From Flavobacteriales bacterium (GTDB taxonomy: Bacteria; Bacteroidota; Bacteroidia; Flavobacteriales_F; PHOS-HE28): a stretch of 64,000 nt of DNA. Below are positions 36,593-45,210 of this stretch, piece after piece. The position numbers and the translations under genes are program-made. The stretch covers positions 1,342,245 to 1,406,244 of the forward strand of contig JAMLHB010000001.1 of the NCBI GenBank assembly GCA_023957375.1, in the 5' to 3' direction. The notes under the pieces were generated by a model. It was not told where the DNA came from and ran no database searches. It saw nothing but the letters and a program-made list of their open reading frames with translations. Position 1 is the stretch's first letter, and each line of letters opens with the position of its first letter.

Positions 36593-36809
36593 CACGGGCG
36601 ACGCCCCGTGCGCGCCCCGGGGAATTTCCGCCACGCCCATATCCCCACCTGCATGCACCGGTATGCTGCATGCATGTTCCATGTAACGGGCCATCGATCG
36701 TGAACCGGTCGTGGGCCATTGCCCACCGGAACCGGGTTGTCGAAAATCATGCGGGCATCCGAATGTTGCCGGCAGGAAATGCGTGCTTCCGTGTTTTCTT
36801 TGCACTGTC

Positions 36810-37265
36810 ATGGGAACGACGATCATCAACGCGGACAAGCCGCGCTATTCAGCCGAGGAACTTCAGGAGTTTGAGGCGCTGATCCACGCCAAGATGGCCC
36901 AAGCGGAGGAAACTCTTCAATTGGCCAAGGAATCTCTGTTGCGCCTTGCAGGCAACAGCACGGACGATACCTACTTGGGGCAAGGCGACCTGGAAGATGC
37001 ATCCGCCATCATGGAGCGCGAGGACCTCACACGGTCCATTACGCGGCAGGAGAAATTCATCAGTCAGCTCAAAGCTGCCTTGGGCCGCATTCGCACCGGC
37101 GAGTATGGTATCTGCCGGGCAACGGGCAAGCTGATCCCCAAAGAACGGTTACGCTTAGTCCCCCATGCCACCCTTACGGTGGAGGCTAAGAACCAGCGGC
37201 CCGAGCAGGTGTCGGAGCAAGTCCATCCGGCACACGACCTTCCTGCGGAAGAAGACTTGCTGTAG
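36810..37265 (+). CDS. TraR/DksA-family protein lacking the zinc-finger cysteines
   Basis: A 151-residue protein: a long N-terminal coiled coil (~12-100) followed by the DksA C4-type region, read here as YGICRATGKLIPKERLRLVP...TLTVEAK. Only one of the four zinc-binding cysteines remains; such Cys-poor DksA-like proteins are usual in Bacteroidota. DksA relatives bind the RNA polymerase secondary channel and modulate transcription with or without ppGpp. The start at 36810 follows a TTTCTTTG box by nine bases; upstream in-frame sequence is not family-like. Confidence 0.88.
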   Translation: MGTTIINADKPRYSAEELQEFEALIHAKMAQAEETLQLAKESLLRLAGNSTDDTYLGQGDLEDASAIMEREDLTRSITRQEKFISQLKAALGRIRTGEYGICRATGKLIPKERLRLVPHATLTVEAKNQRPEQVSEQVHPAHDLPAEEDLL

Positions 37266-37288
37266 GCCACCACCAACGCGCAGTAGCC

Positions 37289-37549
37289 TCAAGCCTCGCT
37301 GTGGGGCTCCGTATCTTCCCTGCGCGCCTTGCGCTCGGCAGCTTCGCTCATGCCGCCTTTGTGGCGCTGTCCGGGGGTCTTCATTCCCACGGTATCCTGC
37401 GCCCTGCGAAACCGCCTGTGCTTGTGTTCGGGCAGGTGTTCGGGCAGGATGATGACTTTGTCGTTTTCGTGCCCTTCCGCCTCCGGCCCGGGTTTGTCAT
37501 CGGGAACCTGCTCCTTCCCTGGTTTCTTCTTTTCATCCTTGGCATTCAT
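37289..37549 (-). CDS. small highly charged hypothetical protein
   Basis: An 86-residue protein, almost entirely charged or polar (MNAKDEKKKPGKEQVPDDKP..., ...KARREDTEPHSEA), predicted to be disordered, with no signal or membrane segment. It converges with the DksA-like gene (23 bases between stops) and diverges from the S1/P1 nuclease gene. A short LPEHLPEHKHRRF element in the middle is the only distinctive motif. A plus-strand frame of similar length over the same bases is less protein-like. Confidence 0.55.
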   Translation of the reverse strand: MNAKDEKKKPGKEQVPDDKPGPEAEGHENDKVIILPEHLPEHKHRRFRRAQDTVGMKTPGQRHKGGMSEAAERKARREDTEPHSEA

Positions 37550-37731
37550 GGCTTGAAGGTGTTGGTGCAAATACCCACCGAATAGCGTGCCGCAACCGGA
37601 CGCACGTTTGCCGGAACCCCGTGAAGCGTTGCTTGAACCAATAGACGACCCATGCGTCCATCCCTCCACCTTCCCCCGGGTGCACCAACCGAAGGGAGGG
37701 AAAGGCGGTTGGGCCAGCAACGGAAATGGCC

Positions 37732-37739
37732 TAACCTTG
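37732..37739 (+). promoter_or_regulatory. candidate -7 box TAACCTTG with -33 GTTG
   Basis: TAACCTTG ends four bases before the ATG of the S1/P1 nuclease gene, and GTTG at 37708-37711 lies 20 bases upstream of the box, the spacing expected for a Bacteroidota -33/-7 promoter. Transcription would start at or next to the ATG. Confidence 0.5.
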
Positions 37740-37743
37740 TACC

Positions 37744-38511
37744 ATGAACATGATCCGGTTGTGCCTGCTGTGCCTGTTGCTTCAACCGGCGGCACTTTTC
37801 GCATGGGGGCGCACGGGCCACCGCGTGGTGGGCAGCATCGCCCAGCAACATCTTTCCCGAAAAGCCCAGAAGGCCGTGCAACGCATCCTGGGCAACCAGA
37901 GCATGGCCTTGGCCGCCACGTGGATGGACGACATCAAGAGCGACCACAGCTACGACTACTTGCGCGACTGGCATTGGGTGACCATTCCGGACGGCAGCAC
38001 ATATGCCGCTGCGGAGAAGAACCCGCATGGCGATGCCGTGGAGGCCATCGGCCGCATGGTGGCCGCGCTAAAGAGCGATACCATTAGCGTGGAGCGGCAA
38101 GCGTTCTGCCTGAAGGTGCTCATCCACTTGGTGGGCGACCTGCATCAGCCGCTGCACGTGGGCAAGGGTGACGATAAAGGAGGCAACGACTTTCAGGTGC
38201 GCTGGTTCGGCAACGGATCCAACCTTCACCGCGTGTGGGATAGCGGGATGGTGGATGAGAGCCAACTGAGCTATACGGAACTGGCGCGCAGCCTGGACCA
38301 TGCCACACGGGAGCAAATGCAGTTGTGGTCACAAGGCAGCGCCGCCGACTGGGCGGAGGAGAATGTGGGGCTACGCACGTCCATTTACCCCGAAGAGCCT
38401 GGTGCCAAACTGGGCTATGACTACCAGTACAAGCATTGGCCTTTGGTGCAGCAACAACTCCTCAAGGGCGGTATCCGCTTGGCCGGTATCCTCAACAGCA
38501 TTTTCCGCTGA
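37744..38511 (+). CDS. secreted S1/P1-type nuclease
   Basis: A 255-residue protein whose signal peptide ends just before WGRTGHRVVG, so Trp becomes the mature N terminus. In this family that Trp and the following His coordinate the zinc cluster. Further ligands are visible in WMDDIKS, WHWVTIP, LIHLVGDLHQPLHVG (His/Asp/His) and NLHRVWDSGM (His/Asp). The enzyme cleaves single-stranded DNA and RNA outside the cytoplasm, probably for nutrient scavenging. Confidence 0.93.
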   Translation: MNMIRLCLLCLLLQPAALFAWGRTGHRVVGSIAQQHLSRKAQKAVQRILGNQSMALAATWMDDIKSDHSYDYLRDWHWVTIPDGSTYAAAEKNPHGDAVEAIGRMVAALKSDTISVERQAFCLKVLIHLVGDLHQPLHVGKGDDKGGNDFQVRWFGNGSNLHRVWDSGMVDESQLSYTELARSLDHATREQMQLWSQGSAADWAEENVGLRTSIYPEEPGAKLGYDYQYKHWPLVQQQLLKGGIRLAGILNSIFR

Positions 38512-38557
38512 GGTGGATCCCGCTTATCTTTCCGATCCAAAAAACAACCGGAAAACC

Positions 38558-38947
38558 ATGAAATGGATGATCAGCTTGGCACTTGCTGCCACGATGGGGG
38601 CCAGTGCATTTGCCCAAGGGGGTACCAAGGGTGGCGGAATCAATATTCCTGAAGCCGCTGAGCGCCTGACCACGCGCATGACCCAGGAACTGGGCTTGAG
38701 CCCTCAGCAAGCGGAACAAGTGCAGGCGCTCAACGTGAAATTCCTGGAACAAACCATGGTACAGCGCGACCAAGGGGCCGAGGGGCATCGCGGTGTGGAC
38801 AAGGTGGCCATTTTGGAAGCCCGCGATCAGGAGCTGAAGGCCGTACTCACGGCGGATCAATTCCAAAAAATGAAAGAGATGCAAGGTACCCGGGCGCGAA
38901 CCACACCGGACGGGCAACCGATCAAGGAGGCAACACCGGTAAAGTGA
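38558..38947 (+). CDS. small periplasmic helical protein (DUF4890/Spy-like)
   Basis: A 129-residue protein with a signal peptide (MKWMISLALAATMGASAFAQ) and a helical body containing LGLSPQQAEQVQALNVKFLEQ and LTADQFQKMKEMQG, the LTxxQ-like pattern of Spy/CpxP-type or DUF4890 proteins. It may be a chaperone or stress protein of the periplasm. A TATCTTTC box lies at 38525-38532. A second protein of the same type is encoded at 43130-43552. Confidence 0.75.
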   Translation: MKWMISLALAATMGASAFAQGGTKGGGINIPEAAERLTTRMTQELGLSPQQAEQVQALNVKFLEQTMVQRDQGAEGHRGVDKVAILEARDQELKAVLTADQFQKMKEMQGTRARTTPDGQPIKEATPVK

Positions 38948-38969
38948 CCCAACCCGGCCCAAGGCCAAG

Positions 38970-39004
38970 GAGGCCGTCCCAATGGGGCGGCCTCTTGCTT
39001 TTCA
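38970..39004 (+). terminator. intrinsic terminator after the Spy-like gene
   Basis: GAGGCCGTCCC (38970-38980) pairs with GGGGCGGCCTC (38984-38994) with a tight loop, followed by TTGCTTTT. Confidence 0.8.
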
Positions 39005-39071
39005 GGACAACTGCCGCCTACGCCATGCGCAGGTTTCGGCCATTGCCATTGCAAACCTTGCGGACGGCGGC

Positions 39072-39554
39072 TCAGCGCGTCTCACCGGGGCTTGCCCCGT
39101 TCGTTTCCCGGCCAAGCACGAAGACGATCGGCAGGGTAAACCGCACGGCCACCGGCTGGCCTTTCATGCGGCCGGGCTCCCAGCGCGGCATCGATCGCAC
39201 CACGCGCACAGCCTCCGCATCCACCAACTGGCTCACTCCTCGCCGCACAACCACATGGTCCACAAACCCATCCTTGCGTACCACAAACTCCACATACACC
39301 TTCCCCTCCACCGCTTCATCGGGATACTTTATTTGGGCAGCCAAGTATGCGTACATCGCATCCTGCCCACCCGGAAATACCGGCTGTTCCTCCACGGACG
39401 CCAGGTCGTACACCGTATCGGGGGCCGACTGCAGGCCGCCGTCGAACAACCGTTGCGCAGCATCGGATGAAGCACTTAGCTTGGCCACACTTGATTGCGC
39501 TGCCACATGCAGGAAGCAACCGGCCAAAAAAACGAACAAGGTCCATCTGTTCAT
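39072..39554 (-). CDS. TonB C-terminal domain protein
   Basis: A 160-residue exported protein with a signal peptide (WTLFVFLAGCFLHVAAQ) and a TonB C-terminal domain: GKVYVEFVVRKDGFVDHVVV, DAEAVRVVRSMPRWEPGRM, VRFTLPIVFVL. In place of a proline-rich, membrane-anchored N-terminal half there is a short linker (VEEQPVFPGGQDAMYAYL, the usual segment of Bacteroidota TonB domains). It may couple to TonB receptors or be an orphan domain. The start is ATG 39554. Confidence 0.88.
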   Translation of the reverse strand: MNRWTLFVFLAGCFLHVAAQSSVAKLSASSDAAQRLFDGGLQSAPDTVYDLASVEEQPVFPGGQDAMYAYLAAQIKYPDEAVEGKVYVEFVVRKDGFVDHVVVRRGVSQLVDAEAVRVVRSMPRWEPGRMKGQPVAVRFTLPIVFVLGRETNGASPGETR

Positions 39555-39690
39555 CACCAACAAATGTATCAAAACCAGGCCGATCTCAAATGGCCGTTCA
39601 AGCTTTCAAGGCTGTGCTTCCCCACCTGCGCTTGCACGGATCGGCAGACCGGGCACCTTCATCGCAGCAAAGGATCCATGGCAGGCCCCT

Positions 39691-39698
39691 TACTTTTG
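39691..39698 (+). promoter_or_regulatory. candidate -7 box TACTTTTG upstream of kynA
   Basis: A perfect match to TAnnTTTG that ends 22 bases before the ATG of the tryptophan dioxygenase gene. Confidence 0.5.
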
Positions 39699-39720
39699 GC
39701 CTAACATCAACACAATTGAA

Positions 39721-40722
39721 ATGAGCAACGTGTATTATCCCGATTACCTCCAGTTGGAGCGTTTACTAAGTTCACAGGAATTGGAGAGCGACAAGCTGGG
39801 CCAGCACGCGCATGATGAAATGCTCTTCATCATCATCCACCAGGCTTATGAACTTTGGTTCAAGCAATTGCTGTACGAGGTTGGCAGCGTGATCGAGATC
39901 TTTGAAGATGGCCAGATCGACGACAATGCCGGTGAACTGAACATCGCCGTGCACCGCATGCGCCGGGTGAACACCATCGTGGACCTTTTGGTGAAGCAGC
40001 TCGGCATCCTGGATACCATGACGCCGCTGGACTTCCTGGATTTCCGCGACATGCTGCGCCCCGCCAGCGGATTCCAAAGCATGCAGTTCAAGATCCTGGA
40101 GGCACGCCTCGGCCTGCGCATGGAGGACCGCTTCGGGAAGCAGTACTACACCAGTCAACTGCACCCCGAGCACAAGGCCCAGATCGAAGCCCTGGAGAAC
40201 AAGACCACCCTGGTGGAATTAGTGAACGCCTGGCTGGAGCGCATGCCCTTTTTGGATCCCCGGTATTGGCCCGGCAAGGAACAGTTCTTCGATCGCTTGG
40301 GAGCCCTGTACGTGGGCAGCCTGGTGAAGGGTGAGGAGCAGAACGCGGAGCTGTGGAAGGAGATCTTCGTGACCGGGGGCGGCAAGCGCAAGTTCTCCGC
40401 CAAGGCGGCCCGCAGCGGGCTGTTCATCATGATGTACCGCGACCAGCCCTTGTTCCAGCAGCCGTTCCGCTTCCTGGATTCATTGGTGGAACTGGACAAC
40501 GGCATGGCCCGATGGCGGGCACGCCATGTGGACATGGTACACCGCATGATCGGCCTGCGCTTAGGCACCGGCGGCAGCACCGGCAAGGGCTACCTGCGCG
40601 GTGCGATGGATCACCACTACGTATTCAAGGAACTCGCCGACCTGGGCAGCTTCCTGTTCGAACGCCGGAAGTTGCCGCCGTTGCCTGCCGAACTGAGGAA
40701 GGCCGTGGGATTTGCGGAGTGA
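39721..40722 (+). CDS. kynA: tryptophan 2,3-dioxygenase
   Basis: A 333-residue heme enzyme that opens the tryptophan ring to form N-formylkynurenine, the first step of the kynurenine pathway. Typical segments are DEMLFIIIHQAYELWFKQLL near the N terminus, LDFLDFRDMLRPASGFQS, WRARHVDMVHRMIG with the proximal heme His, and GTGGSTGKGYLR. The ATG at 39721 is certain from homology; the open frame continuing upstream overlaps the TonB gene on the other strand. No further kynurenine-pathway gene is adjacent, but tryptophanase is encoded at 62347. Confidence 0.96.
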   Translation: MSNVYYPDYLQLERLLSSQELESDKLGQHAHDEMLFIIIHQAYELWFKQLLYEVGSVIEIFEDGQIDDNAGELNIAVHRMRRVNTIVDLLVKQLGILDTMTPLDFLDFRDMLRPASGFQSMQFKILEARLGLRMEDRFGKQYYTSQLHPEHKAQIEALENKTTLVELVNAWLERMPFLDPRYWPGKEQFFDRLGALYVGSLVKGEEQNAELWKEIFVTGGGKRKFSAKAARSGLFIMMYRDQPLFQQPFRFLDSLVELDNGMARWRARHVDMVHRMIGLRLGTGGSTGKGYLRGAMDHHYVFKELADLGSFLFERRKLPPLPAELRKAVGFAE

Positions 40723-40806
40723 TGGGCGGTTGTTCGCTGGTCGTTGCTGATTGCTAGTTGCCTTGTTAGTTGTCAGGGCTGGAAGGTTGGCGAGGCCCGT
40801 GTTGTT

Positions 40807-40987
40807 GGCCGGGGATCGCTTCGCGGTCCGCCCACGCTACCGCGCGTGCTGGCCACTCGCGATGACGGTGCGTTGTGGCTGGCGCACTGCGGAGCCCCTT
40901 GCTTGCACCGTCATCGCGAGGCGCTTGGCTTGCGCTCCGCGCAATCCAAGCACCGAAGCGATTCCAAGCAGGTTGGCACGGAGGTGC
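40807..40987. repeat. 181 bp nested-palindrome repeat, left copy flanking the GIY-YIG gene
   Basis: It matches 41383-41563 in direct orientation, about 92% identical with no indels (period 576 bases). Each copy is a nested palindrome: an outer arm GGATCGCTTCG with CGAAGCGATTCC, and an inner arm CTCGCGATGACGGTGC (40857-40872) with GCACCGTCATCGCGAG (40905-40920), perfect over 16 bases in this copy. I recall GTCATCGCGAG/CGAAGCGATCC-like palindromes as widespread in bacterial intergenic DNA. Confidence 0.88.
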
Positions 40988-41022
40988 GGGAGCCAAACCC
41001 CAACTTGCTACATTCGTTCCCA

Positions 41023-41334
41023 ATGGTACGCGGCGGCAGCGTTTACATCATGACCAACAAGCCCTACGGCGTGCTGTACGTCGGGGTAACGAGCAAGCTG
41101 ATCCTACGGGTGCAACAACACAAGACCAAGTTCCACCCCAAGAGCTTCACCGCCCGGTACAACTTGGACAAGCTCATTGGCTATGAGCACCTGCCCACGA
41201 TCGTGGAGGCTATTGCCCGGGAGAAGCAGCTAAAGGCGGGCAACCGGGCCAGAAAGATCAAGTTCATTGAAGCGATGAACCCGCAGTGGCTGGACCTGTG
41301 CGATAAGTTGGTTCAGGAGGCCGAGGGACAGTAA
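41023..41334 (+). CDS. small GIY-YIG nuclease
   Basis: A 103-residue single-domain GIY-YIG protein of the short URI-like type. The two halves of the signature are in GGSVYIMTNKPYGVLYVGVT (VYI and YVG), followed by the conserved Arg in ILRVQQHK, FTARYNLDKLIGYE and the Glu in AIAREKQLKAG. Such nucleases cut DNA with a single metal; free-standing ones have unclear roles. The start ATG 41023 gives the standard N terminus. The gene lies between two direct copies of a 181 bp palindromic repeat, so it may be the working gene of a small mobile unit. Confidence 0.9.
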   Translation: MVRGGSVYIMTNKPYGVLYVGVTSKLILRVQQHKTKFHPKSFTARYNLDKLIGYEHLPTIVEAIAREKQLKAGNRARKIKFIEAMNPQWLDLCDKLVQEAEGQ

Positions 41335-41382
41335 GCGTATTGACGGTGCCCAAATTGCAGCGCTTGGCCCGTTCGTGCGGGC

Positions 41383-41563
41383 CGCCGGGGATCGCTTCGC
41401 GGCCAACCCGCGCTACCGCGCGTGCTGGCCCCTCGCGATGACAGTGCGTTGTGGCTGGCGCATTGCGGAGCCCCTTGCTTGCACCGTCATCGCGAGGTGC
41501 TTGGCATGCGCGGAGCGCAAGCCAAGCACCGAAGCGATCCCAAGCAGGTTGGCACGGAGGTGC
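41383..41563. repeat. 181 bp nested-palindrome repeat, right copy flanking the GIY-YIG gene
   Basis: Direct repeat of 40807-40987. The outer arm pair is perfect here (GGGATCGCTTCG with CGAAGCGATCCC). About 14 substitutions separate the copies, so the event that made them is not very recent or the copies have come from different sources. Confidence 0.88.
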
Positions 41564-41608
41564 AGTAGGCATGCCGCGCAAGACCTACTGGGCTCACGGG
41601 CGCGATTT

Positions 41609-43021
41609 TCACACCTCCACCCGTTCCCCCTGCTTGGGCATCCGGACCTTCACAAAGCCTTTTTCGCGGTACAGCGCGGCCAGGCCTTCCATGGCCTCCA
41701 TATCGCCATGTACCAGGAACACCTGCTTCACCAGGGAGGGGTCCTGGCAGCTGATCCAGCGCAGTAGTTCGTTGCGGTCGGCATGGGCGCTGTAGCTTTC
41801 CATGGTCAGAATGGCGGCCTTCACCGGCACCTCTTCGCCGTACATGTGCACGGTGTCCGGCCGCTGCAGCAGCCGTTCGCCGAAGGTGCCCGGCCCGCAG
41901 AAGCCCACGACCAGTACGGCATTTTTGGCATCACGCAATCCGTGGAACAGGTGGTGGCGGATGCGCCCTGCGTCCATCATGCCGCTGGCGGCAATGGTGA
42001 TGCTGGCGCCCCTGCGTGTGTTCAGTTCCTTGCTGCGCGCAGCTTCGCGGACATACTCCACGCCCGGAAATCCGAACAGGTCGGGATCGCGCTCCAGTTC
42101 CGCGCGGATGTCCGCCTGCAACAGGTTGGAGTACTTGCGGTAGATGCCCGTGGCGTTGATGGACAACGGGCTGTCCACGAAAACGGGCACGCGCGGCAGG
42201 CGGCCTTCATTGAACAGGTGGTTGAGCTGGTACAGGATCTCCTGCGTGCGGCCCACGCTGAACGCGGGAATGATCAATCGGCCCTGCTGCTCCACGCACA
42301 CGCGCTGCACGTGGCCCAAGAGTTCCTGCGCGGAGGCGGAGGCCTCCTTGTGGTCCCTGTCGCCGTACGTGCTTTCGCAGATGATGACATCGGCCTGGGG
42401 AAACGGTTTCGGGTCCGGCAGGAGGCGGTCCACGTAGCGGCCCACGTCGCCGCTGAAGGCGATGCGCCGCACGCCTTCCTTGTTTGCCACGGTGAGGTGT
42501 ACCGACGCGCTTCCGAGAATGTGGCCCGCATCGATGAACGTTGCCGTCACCCCGGGCAACACTTCAAAGGGCGTAGCATAAGGCACCGTCCGGAACAGGT
42601 CCAGCGCAGGGGCCACGTCGCCCGTGGTGTACAATGGCCCCACCTCTTCCATGGCGGCATGCTGTTTCTTGGCGCGTTTGGCATCATAGCGGAAATCGTT
42701 CTCCTGGATGAAGGCGCTGTCCATGAGCAGGATCTCGCACAGGTCGCGCGTTGCGGGCGTGGCGTAGATGGGGCCCTTGAAGCCCTCGGCCACTAAGCGC
42801 GGGATGAGGCCGCTGTGGTCGATGTGCGCATGGGAGAGCAACAGTGCATCAATGCTCTTTGGATCGAACCCGAAGCGGCGGTTCAGCGCATCGCTGGCTG
42901 GGCCTTCGCCCTGGAACATGCCGCAATCCAGCAGCAGGCGCTTCCCGTCGGGCAGGTCCAACAGGTGTTTGCTGCCGGTAACCATGTGGGCGGCACCGTG
43001 GAACGTGATGGTCAAAGGCAT
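41609..43021 (-). CDS. MBL-fold/beta-CASP RNA-processing hydrolase
   Basis: A 470-residue metallo-beta-lactamase-fold protein with a beta-CASP domain, like the CPSF-type exonucleases. Zinc-binding motif HAHIDHSG, SGDVGR, the beta-CASP features CESTYGDRDH and PAFSVGRTQEILY, and the late SYSAHADR and VHGD motifs are all present. Members process RNA. The start is M of MPLTITFHGAAHMVTGS (43021); longer open sequence upstream is not family-like. The gene ends just outside the right repeat of the GIY-YIG unit. Confidence 0.92.
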   Translation of the reverse strand: MPLTITFHGAAHMVTGSKHLLDLPDGKRLLLDCGMFQGEGPASDALNRRFGFDPKSIDALLLSHAHIDHSGLIPRLVAEGFKGPIYATPATRDLCEILLMDSAFIQENDFRYDAKRAKKQHAAMEEVGPLYTTGDVAPALDLFRTVPYATPFEVLPGVTATFIDAGHILGSASVHLTVANKEGVRRIAFSGDVGRYVDRLLPDPKPFPQADVIICESTYGDRDHKEASASAQELLGHVQRVCVEQQGRLIIPAFSVGRTQEILYQLNHLFNEGRLPRVPVFVDSPLSINATGIYRKYSNLLQADIRAELERDPDLFGFPGVEYVREAARSKELNTRRGASITIAASGMMDAGRIRHHLFHGLRDAKNAVLVVGFCGPGTFGERLLQRPDTVHMYGEEVPVKAAILTMESYSAHADRNELLRWISCQDPSLVKQVFLVHGDMEAMEGLAALYREKGFVKVRMPKQGERVEV

Positions 43022-43074
43022 GTGTTGGCCGGGTTGTTCTGGGCGTGAAGGAGCGCAAGGTACCTGCGGCACGC

Positions 43075-43105
43075 AAAAAGCCCCGGCCGTGTTGTGGCCG
43101 GGGCT
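43075..43105 (-). terminator. intrinsic terminator of the minus-strand Spy-like gene
   Basis: AGCCCCGGCC (43079-43088) pairs with GGCCGGGGCT (43096-43105) around a 7-base loop; on the minus strand the stem is followed by a T run. Confidence 0.8.
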
Positions 43106-43129
43106 CATCGCCGATGCGTCGGGTTTTGG

Positions 43130-43552
43130 CTACTCCGCTGCGTCCTTGGCGCGTGTATCCTGCTTCATGGGTTTGGCCCTCATCTCCTGGCGGTGCTCCA
43201 TGCGCTTGTCCCTCATTTCCTTCTGCCGCGCCTCCAACTTCGCATATTGGTCCGGCGTTAGCACGCCTTTCAGCTCGGTCATGCGTGCTTCTTCCAGTTC
43301 GGCACGCTTATCCCGCTTTTCCGTCAACTCCGCCTTCTGCGCTTGCCGCATCGCTTGCATCTTCTCCCCGTATCGTGCGTTGATCTCCTTCACTTTGGCG
43401 GTTTGGTCCTCGTTCAGGCCGAGCTCCTTCACCATGTGCTCGGTGCGCATTTCCGCACGGTCCTGGGGTGGGGCCTGCTTCACGGCGTCCTGTGCGTTTG
43501 CCGCACCCACGGCCATGGTTGCCATGGCCAGGCTCAACAACATCTTTTTCAT
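43130..43552 (-). CDS. small periplasmic helical protein (LTxxQ/Spy-like)
   Basis: A 140-residue protein with signal peptide MKKMLLSLAMATMAVGAANA and a charged helical body. It contains ELGLNEDQTAKVKEINARYGE and LKGVLTPDQYAKLEARQKEM, the paired LTxxQ-like motifs of Spy/CpxP relatives. It has the same architecture as the protein at 38558. The C-terminal third is very rich in Arg, Lys, Met and Glu. A periplasmic chaperone or stress role is likely but not shown. Confidence 0.8.
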   Translation of the reverse strand: MKKMLLSLAMATMAVGAANAQDAVKQAPPQDRAEMRTEHMVKELGLNEDQTAKVKEINARYGEKMQAMRQAQKAELTEKRDKRAELEEARMTELKGVLTPDQYAKLEARQKEMRDKRMEHRQEMRAKPMKQDTRAKDAAE

Positions 43553-43643
43553 GGGCTGGTCGTCTTAATGCCGACGGGGCAGTTGGTTTATGGACGAAGT
43601 TATGGCAACTCCCATGCCAAAAACCGTCTCTTGGGAGGCGGCC

Positions 43644-45089
43644 CTATTCCTCCTCCTCCTCTTCATCTCCACCCTGCTCTACTGCCAAGGCTTTGCGCGG
43701 CACCAAGGCATACACCACCGCCCCCAACGCCACGATGGCCAATCCAAATCCGGTGTACAGCGGCTTGCTCCACAGCAGGTTGGCGCAGAACGCGGCCGCC
43801 GCCACGATGTACAGTGCCGGTAGCACCGGGTAGCCCCAAGTGCGATAGGGCCGTTCGGCATCGGGCTCCCGGCGGCGCAGCACGAACAGGCCGGCGATGG
43901 TCACGATATAGAATAGCAGCGAGGCAAACATGGTGTACTCCAACAAGTCGCCGTAACGGCCGCTGAGGCACAACAGGGAGGCCCAGATGCACTGTACCCA
44001 CAGCGCATGGCCCGGCACGGCAGCCCCGTTCAGCTTGCCGGCCTGGCGGAAAAAGAGCCCGTCGCGGGCCATGGCGTAGTAAAGGCGTCCTCCGGAAAGG
44101 ATGATGCCATTGTTGCACCCGAAGGTGCTGAGCATGATCAGGCCTGCCATGACCAGCGCCCCCTCCGTACCGAAGAACACTTCCGCCGCAGCGGCCCCCA
44201 CGCGGTCGGCCACGGCATGTTGGATGTCGTGCACCGGCAACAAGGCCAAGTAGGCCAAATTGGCCAGCAGGTACAACACCGTCACCATCGCCGTGCCCAG
44301 GATAAGGCCCAACGGGATGTTGCGCCGGGGCCGGTCGATCTCGCCCGCGATGAAGGTGACGTTGTTCCAGGCGTCGCTGCTGAAGAGCGAACCCACCAGG
44401 GCCACGCCGAAGGCGGACACCAGCAGCAGCCCGCTCAACGGCACTTGACTTTCCACGCCATCAGCCGCCACGCGCAGGCCCGTGGCCTGCCAGCCCGCGC
44501 TGAAGTTGGAGGTGAACACGCCCGTGCCCGCACCCAGCCATAGGCCGGCCACGATCAGGCCCACCAATGCAGTGATCTTCGCCAAGGTGAAGCTCGTTTG
44601 CAGGATCTTGCCATAGCGCACGCCACGGGTGTTGAACGCCGTGAGCAGCACGATGCTGGCAATGGCCAGCACTTGCGAGGCGTTCACCCGCACCAGGCCC
44701 AGGTCGGCCACCACGTTGCCTTCGCCCAGCACCGGGAAGAACACGGCGGTGTATTTGGCGAAAGCCACCGCCACGGCCGCGATCAACCCTGTTTGGATCA
44801 CCGTGAACACGGTCCACCCGTACATGAAGGCCGGCAGCGTGCCGAAGGCGCGCTGGATGTACACATATTGCCCGCCCGCCTTGGGCATCATGGCGGCCAG
44901 TTCGCCGTAGCTCAATGCCGCCAATACGGTCATGGCGCCGGAAACCACCCAGGCCGTGATCATCCATGCAGGTGAACCCAATTGGCGCAGCATGTCCGCA
45001 CTGACGATGAAGATGCCGCTGCCGATCATCGAGCCGGCCACCAGCATCACGGCATCCAACAGGGTAAGGGATCGTTTGAAACGTGGCAT
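43644..45089 (-). CDS. APC-family amino-acid permease
   Basis: A 481-residue membrane transporter with about twelve helices. The first helix has the APC glycine motif VAGSMIGSGIFI, followed by GELAAMMPKAGGQYVYI and, in the middle, FSSDAWNNVTFIAGEIDRP, typical of the L-type/basic amino-acid transporter branch. The protein ends in a run of acidic residues (DEEEEEE). The start is ATG 45089 (MPRFKRSLTLLDAVMLV); an in-frame GTG six codons earlier is less likely. It diverges from the TonB receptor gene. Confidence 0.9.
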   Translation of the reverse strand: MPRFKRSLTLLDAVMLVAGSMIGSGIFIVSADMLRQLGSPAWMITAWVVSGAMTVLAALSYGELAAMMPKAGGQYVYIQRAFGTLPAFMYGWTVFTVIQTGLIAAVAVAFAKYTAVFFPVLGEGNVVADLGLVRVNASQVLAIASIVLLTAFNTRGVRYGKILQTSFTLAKITALVGLIVAGLWLGAGTGVFTSNFSAGWQATGLRVAADGVESQVPLSGLLLVSAFGVALVGSLFSSDAWNNVTFIAGEIDRPRRNIPLGLILGTAMVTVLYLLANLAYLALLPVHDIQHAVADRVGAAAAEVFFGTEGALVMAGLIMLSTFGCNNGIILSGGRLYYAMARDGLFFRQAGKLNGAAVPGHALWVQCIWASLLCLSGRYGDLLEYTMFASLLFYIVTIAGLFVLRRREPDAERPYRTWGYPVLPALYIVAAAAFCANLLWSKPLYTGFGLAIVALGAVVYALVPRKALAVEQGGDEEEEEE

Positions 45090-45210
45090 CGGAGTTTCTT
45101 TGTGCACCGAAGGGCGGCAAAGTAAGGGGCAGCAGGCCGCCGGGCCACACCAGTGGCCGGATGTGGCGATCGTGCAGAAAAATGTATGCGCGCCTACCTC
45201 CCATGACCCG

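Noticed and set aside
35273..36838. A 521-codon minus-strand frame opposite the pirin and OsmC genes
   Set aside because: A shadow frame. The plus-strand proteins show all expected metal and cysteine residues.
38944..39720. A 259-codon upstream extension of the tryptophan dioxygenase frame
   Set aside because: It overlaps the TonB-domain gene on the other strand and a terminator. The enzyme starts at 39721.
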